Positions 36,505-46,624 are shown, counted from the stretch's first letter. The stretch is 64,000 nt of DNA from Nitrospira tepida (GCF_947241125.1 NZ_OX365700.1:62001-126000); one strand, 5' to 3'. Translations and numbers: made by a program. The notes: generated by a model not told the origin, from the letters alone.

Positions 36505-37203
36505 TCAGGATCCGTAGAATTCCTTTCGCATCCGTTCCATGCGCGTTCTCGCGCATTCGTTCAACCGTTCGTCCACTGCCTCCCAGTGAACGTTCGAGAA
36601 GAAGGTCTCGACGTACGTCCGCCGTTCCGACGGCGCGTAGTCGAGCAGGAACGCATGTTCCCACAGATCCAGCACGAGCAAGGGCACGAAGCCGGCGACG
36701 GTTCCGACCTCATGCGAGCTGATCCAATGGTTCGACAATCGCCCCGTCATCGGATCGTAATAGCAGATGGTCCACCCTACCCCGCGCATCGAGGCCGTGG
36801 CGACGAAATCGGTTTTCCAAACGTCATAGGACCCGAAGCTGGCTTCGGCCGCCCGTAAGAACGACGAGGAACGATCCGGATCGCCCGTCCCCTGCCGAAT
36901 GAGATTGCCGAAATAATATTCGTGCAAGACCATCCCGTTGTATTCGAATCCGAGGCGGCGGGTCAGTTCCGAGAACAACGGCATGTCATCCTGAGCGACA
37001 GGGCCGTCCGTCAGAAACGCGCGAATCCGTTCGCTGAGGCGATTCGCCTCACGGACGTACCCGTGATAGAGCGACAAATGCAGCTCCATGGTCCGTTCCG
37101 ACATACCGTTGAGGCCGCCGAGATCGAACGGCTTGGCTTGATAGGGAAGCGTGGCAATTATGGTCACTACCTCCTTCTTGATTGACCGACTCGAATATCT
37201 CAT
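36505..37203 (-). CDS. Iron/manganese superoxide dismutase
   Basis: A Fe/Mn-SOD of 232 residues from the ATG at 37203. It has the N-terminal TLPYQAKPFDLGGLNGMSERTME region and the metal-ligand segments LHLSLYHGYV, NGMVLHEYYFGNL and VLDLWEHAFLLDYAP (Asp and His of DLWEH). The start is uncertain: a ribosome-like AAGGAGG is inside the frame near 37175, so the protein may begin at a GTG at 37167 just before TIIATLPY. No signal peptide is obvious. It dismutates superoxide, and the metal is not decided by the visible motifs. Confidence 0.9.
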   Translation of the reverse strand: MRYSSRSIKKEVVTIIATLPYQAKPFDLGGLNGMSERTMELHLSLYHGYVREANRLSERIRAFLTDGPVAQDDMPLFSELTRRLGFEYNGMVLHEYYFGNLIRQGTGDPDRSSSFLRAAEASFGSYDVWKTDFVATASMRGVGWTICYYDPMTGRLSNHWISSHEVGTVAGFVPLLVLDLWEHAFLLDYAPSERRTYVETFFSNVHWEAVDERLNECARTRMERMRKEFYGS

Positions 37204-37214
37204 GCTAGCGCCGC

Positions 37215-38156
37215 TCACCCCGCGTGAAGCAGTTCAGGCGCCTCCTCCGCGAAGGTCGGTTGTTTGCCGATCTTGTCGAGCGTCTCCGTGATCCTTGTCG
37301 GGTTCCCCCAGTCGCTCCACAGGACCCCCCGCATCTCCATGACCGCCAGCCGGTCCGGTCTGCGCTGCAGGAGATGCGAGGAGAAGTTCCTCCGCGGCAT
37401 GGTTTCATAGATGGCGGAGAGCACCTTTGGCTCATCGGTTGTGTCGATGGCGCGTGTCAAGCGATCGAAGAGGCCCATCACTTCCGGGAAACAGTCCCGC
37501 CCGAGATCCCAGAGCTGTTTGCCTCCGGCCGCCAGCACCATCGTGTTCCAAAGGCCGCCGGCGTCCTTGGCCCGTCGTGCGGCCACCTCATCGGGTTTTT
37601 CGACGAAGCCGTCCACCGCTAAGATGGGAGCGTCCCCCGTCCAGCCGAGAAACCGGCCGGGACGAATCCATCCGTACTCCAATTCCAGGGAATCCGGCCT
37701 TGCGGCCAGGAGGACGGGCCGTCCCCCGAGCAGCTCGCTTCCCCGCGCCGCATGTTCCACCGCCGAGACAAACCGGTCTTTCGGATAGATGAAATGATCC
37801 GAGGGATAGACCGCCACGCTGGCGCCGGGATCGCGCGCCAGGATGTAGGCGAGCGGGAGAAAGATCCCGGCCGCCGTGTCCCGATTCTCGGGCTGCAACA
37901 ATACGATGCCTACCGGCCTCCCATCGAGCTGGTGCCAGACCTCCGGTTGATGGTGCCGAGCCGCCACCACGACCACTCGCTCCCAGGGCGTGAGCAGGGA
38001 CGCGCGGTCGAGCGTGTGCTGGAACATGGAGCGGGTCCCGACGAAGGCGCAGTATTGCTTCGGCTTGGCCGATCCCAGCCATCGCCGGATGAATGCGCTC
38101 GTCCGGACTCCGTCCCCTCCCGCCAATACAATCGACCACAAGTGCCCTCGTGTCAT
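37215..38156 (-). CDS. Sugar-phosphate nucleotidyltransferase (mannose-1-phosphate guanylyltransferase-like)
   Basis: From the ATG at 38156 (AGGAGAAGGAG site) the protein is 313 residues. It has the nucleotidyltransferase start WSIVLAGGDGVR, the PKQYCAF sugar-nucleotide signature, and YPSDHFIYPKDRFV and VDGFVEKPDEVAAR segments typical of ManC-type enzymes. It is shorter than ManC and lacks the isomerase domain. It would make a nucleotide sugar for surface polysaccharide. A triple OmpR-type box lies 75-100 bp upstream. Confidence 0.85.
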   Translation of the reverse strand: MTRGHLWSIVLAGGDGVRTSAFIRRWLGSAKPKQYCAFVGTRSMFQHTLDRASLLTPWERVVVVAARHHQPEVWHQLDGRPVGIVLLQPENRDTAAGIFLPLAYILARDPGASVAVYPSDHFIYPKDRFVSAVEHAARGSELLGGRPVLLAARPDSLELEYGWIRPGRFLGWTGDAPILAVDGFVEKPDEVAARRAKDAGGLWNTMVLAAGGKQLWDLGRDCFPEVMGLFDRLTRAIDTTDEPKVLSAIYETMPRRNFSSHLLQRRPDRLAVMEMRGVLWSDWGNPTRITETLDKIGKQPTFAEEAPELLHAG

Positions 38157-38229
38157 CTCCTTCTCCTTTCGGTCGTCCAGTTCACTGACCTCGTCGGCTC
38201 TTGTCTTGAAAGGACTGTACGGTCGGAAG

Positions 38230-38256
38230 ATGAGAAGCCGATGAACGGACCATGAA
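38230..38256 (-). promoter_or_regulatory. OmpR-type triple direct repeat
   Basis: ATGAG at 38230, ATGAA at 38241 and ATGAA at 38252, exactly 11 bp apart. On the minus strand these are TTCAT boxes 75 bp before the nucleotidyltransferase start. Confidence 0.6.
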
Positions 38257-38289
38257 GATGTCTTCATGATCGGGCGGCGCGGTCCTGCT

Positions 38290-38373
38290 CGACATGAAGC
38301 GCACCACTCTCCAATCCCGCATGCAGAAGTTGGACATCTCGCGGCCACGGCAGCGCCGAACTTTCGGCAGGCG
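38290..38373 (+). pseudogene. Relic of the 3' end of a sigma-54 activator gene
   Basis: The DNA encodes [19 protein letters not shown], matching the Fis-type recognition helix at the end of the activator at 30327-32393 ([18 protein letters not shown]). The similarity continues past the stop of the intact gene (CGCCGA-ACTTTCGGCA). The rest of the gene is missing. This is either a duplicated fragment or the last trace of a deleted regulator. Confidence 0.7.
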
Positions 38374-38577
38374 CCGAGAAATCGGCGCTGCTGTTTCGTC
38401 ATCGCTTCCCATCCGGCTCCGCTCACGTTGCCGGCGTTCCCGGTAGAAACCTTCGTTCAACGGCCACTTAGACTGGCATGCTCGGTCTGTCTGCTTCAGG
38501 AACGGGCTATGCTCATGCGCGGGCGAAAGAGGTGGCTAAGAGACCAGCTCATTGTTGAAAGTGCCGGAGAGGAGGAC

Positions 38578-38844
38578 ATGATGAAACCAGGCAAGCACCA
38601 GATCGCTGCGGCTTCGTGGGTGTATGACCGACGGGCTGCGAAGCCTTGCGAGCACCGCCGAACGTTTCTCAACGGAACAAGTCGGACCGTCATGGACGCG
38701 AGCGGCTCGCTCGCCATTACAGCCTGGACCTGCGCCGATTGCGGCGGCCTGATCGAAGAGGTTCACATTCTGTCACGCGGCAACAGGTATTCAAGCAGGG
38801 CCAGCCGGTATCGGGGTGGCGCTGACGCGACCGGTGGCTCATGA
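38578..38844 (+). CDS. Small CxxC protein of unknown function
   Basis: An 88-residue frame starts after AGAGGAGGAC. It has PCEHRRTFLNGTSRTVMD and WTCADCGGLIEEVHI, giving a possible zinc-binding set of one Cys-x-His and one CxxC. The C-terminal part (RYSSRASRYRGGAD) is low complexity. No family name. It ends 28 bp before the DedA gene. Confidence 0.6.
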   Translation: MMKPGKHQIAAASWVYDRRAAKPCEHRRTFLNGTSRTVMDASGSLAITAWTCADCGGLIEEVHILSRGNRYSSRASRYRGGADATGGS

Positions 38845-38872
38845 GCAAGGTCTGGTGAAGGGATGAGGCCCA

Positions 38873-39829
38873 ATGGAATTCCTGACTGACGTTCTGCATC
38901 GCCATGGCGCGCTCATCGTCTTCGGCGTCGTCTTCGCCGAGCAGGCAGGACTTCCTCTCCCCGCCTGGCCGCTGTTGGTAGCGGCGGGGATCCTGATCGG
39001 GACGGAGCACATGGGATTGGTTCCGGCGGTCGGCGCGGCGTTCCTCGCTACCCTCTGTGCCGACGGTCTCTGGTACCTTGCCGGACAACGGCGCGGCCGG
39101 CCGGTGTTGGCTTTGCTCTGCAGAATCGCGCTCGAGCCTGACACGTGCATCCGGCGGACGGAGGAGTTCTTTCGAATGCATGGGCCTCACGCGCTCCTTT
39201 TGGCCAAGTTCGTTCCCGGATTCAGCACCGTCGCGCCGCCGCTTGCCGGTGTCGTCGGGATCGGTCCCCTGAACTTCCTCCTCTATGACTCGCTTGGGAC
39301 GGCACTGTGGGTCGGCTCCGGACTGGCCCTCGGTTATGCCGTTGGCACGGGCACTCCTGAGATGGTCGCCCATGGGACTCACATAACGCCGCTTGTGGAA
39401 GCGACGGTGGCGGCGTTGCTGGCTGGTTGTCTCGGCGCGAAAGCGTGGCGGCGGCGAGCCGAGCTGAAACGGGCGCCGCGAATCACGGTGACAGAAGTCC
39501 TAGAGCGTTTGGAAGCGGGACAGGCGGTCCTCTTCGTGGACCTTCGCTCAACGGTTCACCGGCACGAAGTCCCGGGCATCGCCGGCGCAATGACCATGAG
39601 CATGGTCGATCTGGCCGGCCAAGCCGCTGTGCTTCCGAGAGACCGGGCCATCGTGTTCTATTGCGCCTGCCCGCGCGATGCGTCCAGCGCCGAGGCCACG
39701 TTGGTCCTGCGCCGGCTGGGGTTCGATCAGGTGTGGGCACTGGCCGGCGGTATCGAAGCCTGGCGGGCGCTGGCGGAAAAACCAGAGGTTGAAATGAGGG
39801 TGTCTGACGAGCAGGCCGTTGCCGCCTGA
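38873..39829 (+). CDS. DedA-family membrane protein fused to a rhodanese domain
   Basis: A 318-residue fusion. Residues 1-185 form a DedA/SNARE-associated membrane domain (FAEQAGLPLPAWPLLVAAG; FRMHGPHALLLAKFVPGFSTVAPPLAG with the functional Arg and Pro-Gly signature). Residues about 203-305 are a rhodanese domain with an active-site Cys264 in VFYCACPRD. DedA proteins affect membrane lipid or proton homeostasis, and rhodaneses carry persulfide sulfur. The fusion suggests a membrane-tethered sulfur-transfer or redox function, which is inference. Confidence 0.9.
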   Translation: MEFLTDVLHRHGALIVFGVVFAEQAGLPLPAWPLLVAAGILIGTEHMGLVPAVGAAFLATLCADGLWYLAGQRRGRPVLALLCRIALEPDTCIRRTEEFFRMHGPHALLLAKFVPGFSTVAPPLAGVVGIGPLNFLLYDSLGTALWVGSGLALGYAVGTGTPEMVAHGTHITPLVEATVAALLAGCLGAKAWRRRAELKRAPRITVTEVLERLEAGQAVLFVDLRSTVHRHEVPGIAGAMTMSMVDLAGQAAVLPRDRAIVFYCACPRDASSAEATLVLRRLGFDQVWALAGGIEAWRALAEKPEVEMRVSDEQAVAA

Positions 39830-39880
39830 CCGGTGGAATGCCGAGCGGAACCGCCCCGTGGAAGATGCCAAGGGGATTAG

Positions 39881-39997
39881 ATGAAGCGGCTCGGCACGCC
39901 GAAGGACATCGCGGATGTGGTGGCGTTCATCGTCAGCGACGATGCAGGCTGGATCACCGGCGGCACGATTCAGGCCGGCGGAGGCGTGGTGATGTGA
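39881..39997 (+). pseudogene. C-terminal relic of a short-chain dehydrogenase
   Basis: The frame encodes [21 protein letters not shown] and then [16 protein letters not shown], the standard C-terminal end of an SDR enzyme (GWITGxxIxxxGG). A stop lies just before the Met, and no catalytic part is present. It opens the eroded segment up to 44.2 kb. Confidence 0.75.
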
Positions 39998-40046
39998 AGG
40001 GGGGAAGAGGGACGTATTCGGACGACAGGGACGAGGAGACGCGACC

Positions 40047-40325
40047 ATGCGATTTCTTGATATGGTGCAGGGTCCCAAGGACTTGGAAGCGGGTGGGATG
40101 CGAAGCGGTCGGCTTGCCGCGGAGATGACGACAGACCGCGACCGGGCGCCGCGACTCATCTCGCGACTCAACGGCTGGAGGATTCGACCGAGCTCGAAGG
40201 GCGGGCGCATCCCAGACTTCGGAGCCAAGCCGATGGTGATCGATGGCCCCTTTGCCGAAACGAAAGAGCTGATCGGAGGCCGCTCGCTCATCCGTGCAAG
40301 GTCGAGGGAAAAGGAGAGGCGATGA
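40047..40325 (+). pseudogene. Degraded YCII (DGPF) domain protein
   Basis: The frame begins [21 protein letters not shown] and later has HPSSKG-like RPSSKGGRI and [15 protein letters not shown], the DGPF core of YCII-related proteins. The middle (about residues 27-45) and the C-terminus do not fit, implying frameshifts. A second fragment of the family is at 41336. Confidence 0.7.
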
Positions 40326-41074
40326 CGGACAACGCGAGAGTGGCGGAGATCGCCCCAGATCATTATGCGATCTCGATCTACGTTCCGGAATTCAACCTGC
40401 GGTTCAATCACTTTCTCATCAAGGACGACGAGCCGCTCCTGTTTCACACGGGGATGAAGCAGATGTTTCCGCTGGTGCGCGAGGCATTGGCGCGCGTCAT
40501 CGATCCTTCCATGCTGCGCTGGATCTCGTTCAGCCATTTCGAGGCCGATGAGTGTGGGGCGCTGAACGATTGGCTGGAAGTGGCTCCGCTCGCGGAACCG
40601 GTATGCGGCTTAGTGGGGGCGCTCGTCAGCGTGAATGATTTCGCCGTTCGTCCGGCGCATGTCCTGGCACAAGACGAAATCCTCAAGACCGGTCGATATA
40701 GATTGCGATTCCGTCGGACGCCGCATGTGCCGCACAACTGGGAGGCTGGCCTTCTGTTCGAAGAAGTGACGAGCACCTTGCTCTGCTCCGATCTCTTCAC
40801 CCATGAAGGAGACGTCGAGGCGCTCACCGAATCGGATGTGGTCGATCGCGCCCGGCGATCGTTGATCGAGGGCCAGAAAGGCCCATTTGCCCACGCCTAT
40901 CCCTACACGCCGTTGACCGACTCCATCCTCCACGGACTGGCCGATCTCCGGCCGAAGCAACTGGCGCTCATGCATGGATCGACATTCGTAGGAGACGGCG
41001 CACGGGCGCTGCGGAACCTCGCGGTCGCCATGCGGGAAGTTCTGGGGCCCGGCCCCGACCGTACTGCAGACTGA
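40322..41074 (+). CDS. MBL-fold oxygen-binding di-iron (ODP-like) protein
   Basis: A 250-residue protein of the metallo-beta-lactamase fold, related to the ODP and flavodiiron group: [17 protein letters not shown] strand, [15 protein letters not shown] with an HxExD metal motif, [32 protein letters not shown], and [12 protein letters not shown] with a late His. Lacks the flavodoxin domain. Probable role in O2 or NO sensing or reduction, uncertain. One of the few intact genes in the eroded cluster. Confidence 0.85.
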   Translation: MTDNARVAEIAPDHYAISIYVPEFNLRFNHFLIKDDEPLLFHTGMKQMFPLVREALARVIDPSMLRWISFSHFEADECGALNDWLEVAPLAEPVCGLVGALVSVNDFAVRPAHVLAQDEILKTGRYRLRFRRTPHVPHNWEAGLLFEEVTSTLLCSDLFTHEGDVEALTESDVVDRARRSLIEGQKGPFAHAYPYTPLTDSILHGLADLRPKQLALMHGSTFVGDGARALRNLAVAMREVLGPGPDRTAD

Positions 41075-41335
41075 GCCTCGACTTCTGGTTCCGCCAGGGA
41101 CGAGCCATGCGGCTCACCAGGGCCGCAGTGGTGGCGCCGAGTCGATGCCATGCTGCAGTGGGTGGACGAGAAAGAGGACGGGCAACGCTCTTCTGAGGCA
41201 CGCTGCCACATGGACCCACCGGGAACCGGGAGCCGGGTCTCTCGTGGTCCAGTGCCTCATGTCGATTTTGCGCTTCCCGTTCGACAAGAAGGTGAACCCC
41301 CGGCCCCGGAGCGAAAACCGGGAGGAGATGCGACG

Positions 41336-41449
41336 ATGCGCTTCATGCTCGTCGTCAAGGCCATCAAGAAAGTGGAAGCCGGCGTTCTCCCGACGAGTCA
41401 GGAAACTATTGTGACGAGAAAGGAGCTCTGTCATGCCGACTGTTCCTAA
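41336..41449 (+). pseudogene. N-terminal relic of a YCII domain protein
   Basis: The start MRFMLVVKAIKKVEAGVLPTS is typical of YCII/DGPF proteins, but the rest of the domain is gone and the frame runs into the next gene's start. The 0.36 kb gap between 41074 and 41433 holds nothing else recognised. Confidence 0.65.
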
Positions 41450-41921
41450 GATCGTCCCCCATCTCTGGTACGCCAACGAAGCCGAAGAGGCCGCGCGCTT
41501 CTACACGTCGATTTTCCCGAATTCGCACATTGATCGAGTGACGCCAGTGCCGGCAGACACGCCCAGCGGTCCTGCCGGTTCGGTGAAAGTAGTCGAGTTC
41601 ACCATCGCGGGCCAGCCATTCATGGCGATTACTGCGGGGCCGCTCGACCCCTTCAACCACGCCATTTCGTTTTGCGTGATGTGCGACGATCAGGCGGAAA
41701 TCGACACATATTGGACGGCGCTGTTGAACGGCGGGTCGCCCGAGCAATGCGGCTGGCTCAGAGACCGGTACGGCGTTTCCTGGCAGATTGTGCCGACGGT
41801 TCTGGGAGGCATGATGGCCGATCCGGATCGCACACGCGCGAAACGCGTGGCTGAGGCCATATTGAAGATGGTGAAGCTCGATATCGCCGACCTTCAAGCA
41901 GCCTACTCGAAGGGGGCCTAA
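41433..41921 (+). CDS. PhnB-like VOC family protein
   Basis: A 162-residue VOC-superfamily protein: KIVPHLWYANEAEEAARFYTSIFPNSHI start, FTIAGQPFMAITAGP, FNHAISFCVMCDDQAEID, and GGSPEQCGWLRDRYGVSWQIVP. It corresponds to PhnB/3-demethylubiquinone-methyltransferase-like proteins, most of which have no proven activity. The start follows AAAGGAGCTC. Intact and full length. Confidence 0.9.
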   Translation: MPTVPKIVPHLWYANEAEEAARFYTSIFPNSHIDRVTPVPADTPSGPAGSVKVVEFTIAGQPFMAITAGPLDPFNHAISFCVMCDDQAEIDTYWTALLNGGSPEQCGWLRDRYGVSWQIVPTVLGGMMADPDRTRAKRVAEAILKMVKLDIADLQAAYSKGA

Positions 41922-42187
41922 CTGGAATTGATCTTATCGGACTGTTTGATAGACCGCGAAAAGGAGGCGGCAGGCCAATTGAGGGAGTACGCGAGTCTCT
42001 ACGAGTCTCTAATGGATGGCATGCCGCCCAGGCGACTGAGACGACGATCGAGCCAATGCCGGCCAATCTCGAAGCTGCGGAAAATGCGCAGACTACCAAC
42101 ACGATGAATAAGATCGAGCCGTGTGCCAGTAGCGAAAGGTCAATGAATCATGGCTCTTCAGGATTTTGTGTGGGTGACTCAAGTTGA

Positions 42188-42383
42188 GGGTCGGCATGGG
42201 GCTTGTGCTGCCGCGCCTCCCAGAGCGACCCTACCGGGGCTTGCCGAGCGGAAACCCTTCCGAAATTCCCGCGTCCACGGTCTGCGACCGTGGTGCCTTG
42301 GTCAGTTTCGGCTTTCCTGCTCGACAAACCCTCGGTGGGGCCCCGCTCCTTCAGCGAAGGCAGCGTCACCCCCATGCCGACCC
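42188..42383. repeat. 196-bp imperfect long palindrome
   Basis: GGGTCGGCATGGGG (42188-42201) is the exact reverse complement of 42370-42383, and imperfect complementarity continues inward to a centre hairpin CCACGGTC/GACCGTGG (42275-42293). The whole would fold into one long stem. Short frames across it are not protein-like. It could be a MITE-like element or a structured RNA. It lies in the 1 kb gap 41922-42918, where no gene was found. Confidence 0.6.
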
Positions 42384-42539
42384 TGAAGCCACCCCAATGC
42401 CTGCAGAGCAGCCCAAGGGCTTTTCCGGAAATTGTGCGGGCCATCGGACGAGGTGCCATCGTGCCAGCCCCGGCTGGAAGGGCGGACACAGAGGGTTCGC
42501 GTCATGGCGGGAACGGGGCGAATGCAGGTTGATCCTGGT

Positions 42540-42588
42540 GCCACCGCGACGGCTTGACGCTCCGGCGTCGCCTCACAGTCGCGGTGGC
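42540..42588. repeat. Nested hairpin repeat
   Basis: GCCACCGCGAC (42540-42550) pairs with GTCGCGGTGGC (42578-42588); inside, GACGC-TCCG-GCGTC (42556-42569) forms a second stem. It follows the long palindrome in the same gene-free stretch. Confidence 0.5.
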
Positions 42589-42654
42589 CGACAGGACGAC
42601 CAGGAACGGCCTCCTGACGCCAACGCATCATGACGCAACCCGGAGTGTCGGGGA

Positions 42655-42682
42655 ACCCGTTGCCTTTCTGGATGCAACGGGT
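42655..42682. repeat. Short palindromic repeat, ACCCGTTGC type, fourth copy
   Basis: ACCCGTTGC (42655-42663) and GCAACGGGT (42674-42682), the same arms as the hairpin at 9946-9972, 32 kb away. Confidence 0.6.
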
Positions 42683-42918
42683 CCAACGTCAGCCGGAGTC
42701 ATCAACTTCACCCACACGATTTCCGGAAGAGCCTGAATCATTATCTACCGGCGATGATGAACTTTGAGGAGAGTCCCCGTCATCTTCGGGCTCCAACGCT
42801 CGTGAGCGAGGTGATGGACGGCGGCATCCGGATGATGGTCTACAGAGCATGGAGGAAGTGAGAGACGGTTCCACACGAGGAACTGCGCCTGAAGGCTGAC
42901 ACGCGAAGGGACCTTGCC

Positions 42919-43341
42919 ATGAAGCCACGCATCTCCGTCATCACCGTCGGCGTCGATGATCTGGACAGGTCCCTGCGTTTCTATCGCGACGGTCTGGGGC
43001 TGAAGACGGAGGGCATCATCGGAACGGAGTTCGAGCACGGCGCAGTGGTCTTCTTTGATTTAGAGGCCGGAGTGAAGCTCGCGCTCTGGCCGCGCCAGAG
43101 TCTGGCGCGAGACTCCGGGCTGTCTTTGGAGAAGCCCAGCGCTACTGAGTTCTCGCTCGGACATACCGTCTCGTCCAAGAAGGAAGTGGACATTGTCATG
43201 GAGCAGGCGCGCCAGGCCGGGGCGATCATCGTCAAGCCGGCGCAAGACACGTTCTGGGGCGGCTATGCGGGCTATTTCCAGGACCCCGACAGGCATTTGT
43301 GGGAGATCGCCTGGAATCCTGCGTGGGAGGCGGCGGAATAG
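42919..43341 (+). CDS. Glyoxalase/VOC family protein
   Basis: A 140-residue protein with the VOC betaalphabetabetabeta pattern twice: ITVGVDDLDRSLRFYRDGLGL at the start and GYFQDPDRHLWEIAWNP at the end. FFDLEAGVKLALWPRQSLA is typical of a subgroup found with YCII genes. Metal ligands and substrate are not assigned. Intact. Confidence 0.88.
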   Translation: MKPRISVITVGVDDLDRSLRFYRDGLGLKTEGIIGTEFEHGAVVFFDLEAGVKLALWPRQSLARDSGLSLEKPSATEFSLGHTVSSKKEVDIVMEQARQAGAIIVKPAQDTFWGGYAGYFQDPDRHLWEIAWNPAWEAAE

Positions 43342-43401
43342 CCATCGTCGTGTGCGCAAGAGCCCGACGAATCCCGTCACTGCAGGAAAGAGTCGCAAAG
43401 G

Positions 43402-44567
<1,166 letters not shown>

Positions 44568-44789
44568 CAGACGGCCACGGGGACGGTCGAGCTCACACAT
44601 GGGCCACGTCCTCGGTCGTGCCGAAGGGACTCATAACCATCGCCGGCCGGTCATCCTTGCCCGCGTGATGCGCACTCTGATCGAGTTCCCGGGCGCCCTC
44701 CGACCTCGGTGGGTCTTCAGGTAGCGCCTTCCCGCTGTCTGTCGGCCGGTGGCGAGGTCGCCAGGCGTCCAATGCCGGCAGGAGGAAAC

Positions 44790-44818
44790 TTGAAATACGA
44801 TTTTAGTTTCCGTAGTAT
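44790..44818 (+). promoter_or_regulatory. Sigma-70 promoter of the TetR gene
   Basis: TTGAAA (44790-44795) and TAGTAT (44813-44818) with a 17-bp spacer. The predicted transcription start is only about 6-8 bases before the ATG at 44832, so the mRNA would be almost leaderless. The AATAC/GTATT-like symmetry around the spacer may be the TetR operator. Confidence 0.55.
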
Positions 44819-44831
44819 TGACCTATCGACC

Positions 44832-45467
44832 ATGCGATCCCGCCCAACCTCCATCGCGCCGTCCGGTCCGTCGGTCGCCCAACGCGTGGTCACCGCCGCC
44901 CGTCAGCAGTTCATGCGCCATGGGTTTCGCCACGTTACGATGGACGAGCTGGCGGCGGAGCTCGGCATGAGCAAGAAAACGCTGTACGCCTGCTTTCCGA
45001 GCAAAATCTCGCTCCTGGAGGCGGTGCTCCTGGATAAGTTCCGGAGCGTCGAGGCGGATCTCGACGGCATCACGGCCGACAGCTCCTCCGACGTGCTGAG
45101 CGCGCTGCACCGGCTCCTCGCCTGCATGCAGCGGCACACGGAAGAGATCCAGCCGCCGTTCGTGCGCGACATGCGGCGGGAGTCGCCGGAGCTGTTCAAG
45201 ATCGTGGAGAACCGGCGCCGGGACGTGATTCAACGCCATTTCGGCAAGATCCTCGGCGAAGGGCGCAGGGCCGGCATTATCAGAAAGGACATCCCGGCCA
45301 CCCTGATCATGGAGATTCTGCTCGGCGCCGTGCAGGCCGTGATGAATCCCCCGAAGATGGCCGAACTCGCGCTCACGCCGAAAACCGGCTATGCCACCAT
45401 CATGAAGGTCGTTCTTGAGGGCGTGATGACCGAGACAGGAAGGTCCAAGGAGCCTGTCCAACATTGA
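44832..45467 (+). CDS. TetR family transcriptional regulator
   Basis: A 211-residue repressor from the ATG at 44832. The N-terminal HTH is clear (VVTAARQQFMRHGFRHVTMDEL, AAELGMSKKTLYACFPSKISLLEAVL, about 18-65). The C-terminal ligand domain is of the AcrR/YbiH type. It precedes an HlyD-ABC exporter and probably represses it. The first possible exporter codons overlap the 3' end. Confidence 0.92.
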   Translation: MRSRPTSIAPSGPSVAQRVVTAARQQFMRHGFRHVTMDELAAELGMSKKTLYACFPSKISLLEAVLLDKFRSVEADLDGITADSSSDVLSALHRLLACMQRHTEEIQPPFVRDMRRESPELFKIVENRRRDVIQRHFGKILGEGRRAGIIRKDIPATLIMEILLGAVQAVMNPPKMAELALTPKTGYATIMKVVLEGVMTETGRSKEPVQH

Positions 45468-45637
45468 CCTTTCTACTGCGGCGAACGATGTACCGGCATC
45501 TGCTTCGTTCTCGGCCCCGAAACATCCTCAACGTATTCCAGCGAATACGCTTCCGGGTTTTCGTGGCCTGCGGCCTGGCATCTGCCAGCACCTCCTTCAC
45601 CTCGTCACGAACGGCAATGCCGGACAGGCTCCAAACT

Positions 45638-46624
45638 ATGACCGGCTGTGAGCCGTCATATAGACGCCTCGTCTGCCGCATGGCGGTCCCGCTGGCATGG
45701 ATGGCGCTCGCAGCCGGTTGCGGCAACTCGGACCCCAACCTGGTCCAGGGCTATGTCGAAGGAGAATATGTCTATGTGGCCTCTCCCCTCCCCGGCGCGC
45801 TGGAATCCTTGTCAGTGCAACGGGGCACACAGGTGAAGGAAGGCGATCCCCTGTTCGCGCTGGACAGCGTGGCGGAGCAAGCGGCCAGGGACGAGGCGGA
45901 GCGCAGGCTCGCGCAAGCCCGGGCGAATTTGGAGGACGCGAAGAAGGGCAAGCGGCCCACGGAAATTGAGGCCATCAAGGCGCAACTGAAGCAAGCGCGG
46001 GCGGCGCTGAAACTGGCGGAAAGCGAGTTTGCCCGGCACGAAGCCTTGATGAGCGTCCCCGGCGCGACGGCGGAATTGGAGTTTGACCGGGCCCGCTCCA
46101 TGCGAGACCAGCAACGCCAGCGGGTGGCGCAGCTTGAAGCCGACCTGACGACGGCGCAGCTTGGCTCGCGCAGCGACCTGGTGATCGCGGCCGAAGCCGA
46201 AGTGCGCGCGCGGGAAGCGGCGCTGGCCAAGGCGGAATGGGACCTCTCGCAGAAACGCCAACGAGCCCCGAAGGCGGGCTTAGTGTTCGATACGCTCTAT
46301 CGCGAGGGAGAATGGGTGGCGGCGGGGCGGCCGGTCGTCGCGCTGCTGCCGCCGCAGAACGTCAAGGTCCGCGCCTTTGTCCCCCAGGCCAAGATTGGAA
46401 CGATTCATCTCGGCGATCAGGTGGCGGTCAGCATGGACAGCGTGGCCCAGCCGTTGATCGGCACCGTGAGCTTTATTTCGCCCCGGGTGGAATTCACCCC
46501 GCCGGTCATCTACAGCCGGGAGAGCCGGGATAAGCTCGTCTTCATGATTGAAGCGACGTTCGATCCCCAGGTCGCGGCCAATTTGCATCCGGGACAGCCG
46601 GTGGATGTGCGGGTTGGAATCTGA
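45638..46624 (+). CDS. HlyD-family membrane fusion lipoprotein of an ABC exporter
   Basis: A periplasmic adaptor of about 328 residues. A lipobox LAAGC follows a short basic N-terminus, so it is probably a lipoprotein. The lipoyl half-motif VASPLPGALESLSVQRGTQVKEG, a long coiled coil (ARANLEDAKKGKRPTEIEAI and on) and the C-terminal beta-barrel segment RGEW-type LYREGEWVAAGRPVVALLPP match YbhG/HlyD. Start codon uncertain: 45617, 45638 or 45680. Confidence 0.9.
   Translation: MTGCEPSYRRLVCRMAVPLAWMALAAGCGNSDPNLVQGYVEGEYVYVASPLPGALESLSVQRGTQVKEGDPLFALDSVAEQAARDEAERRLAQARANLEDAKKGKRPTEIEAIKAQLKQARAALKLAESEFARHEALMSVPGATAELEFDRARSMRDQQRQRVAQLEADLTTAQLGSRSDLVIAAEAEVRAREAALAKAEWDLSQKRQRAPKAGLVFDTLYREGEWVAAGRPVVALLPPQNVKVRAFVPQAKIGTIHLGDQVAVSMDSVAQPLIGTVSFISPRVEFTPPVIYSRESRDKLVFMIEATFDPQVAANLHPGQPVDVRVGI

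Noticed and set aside
42148-42489. A 113-codon minus-strand frame across the long palindrome
   Set aside because: The frame lies over inverted repeats, has no ribosome site and no recognisable domain. The palindrome explains the DNA better.
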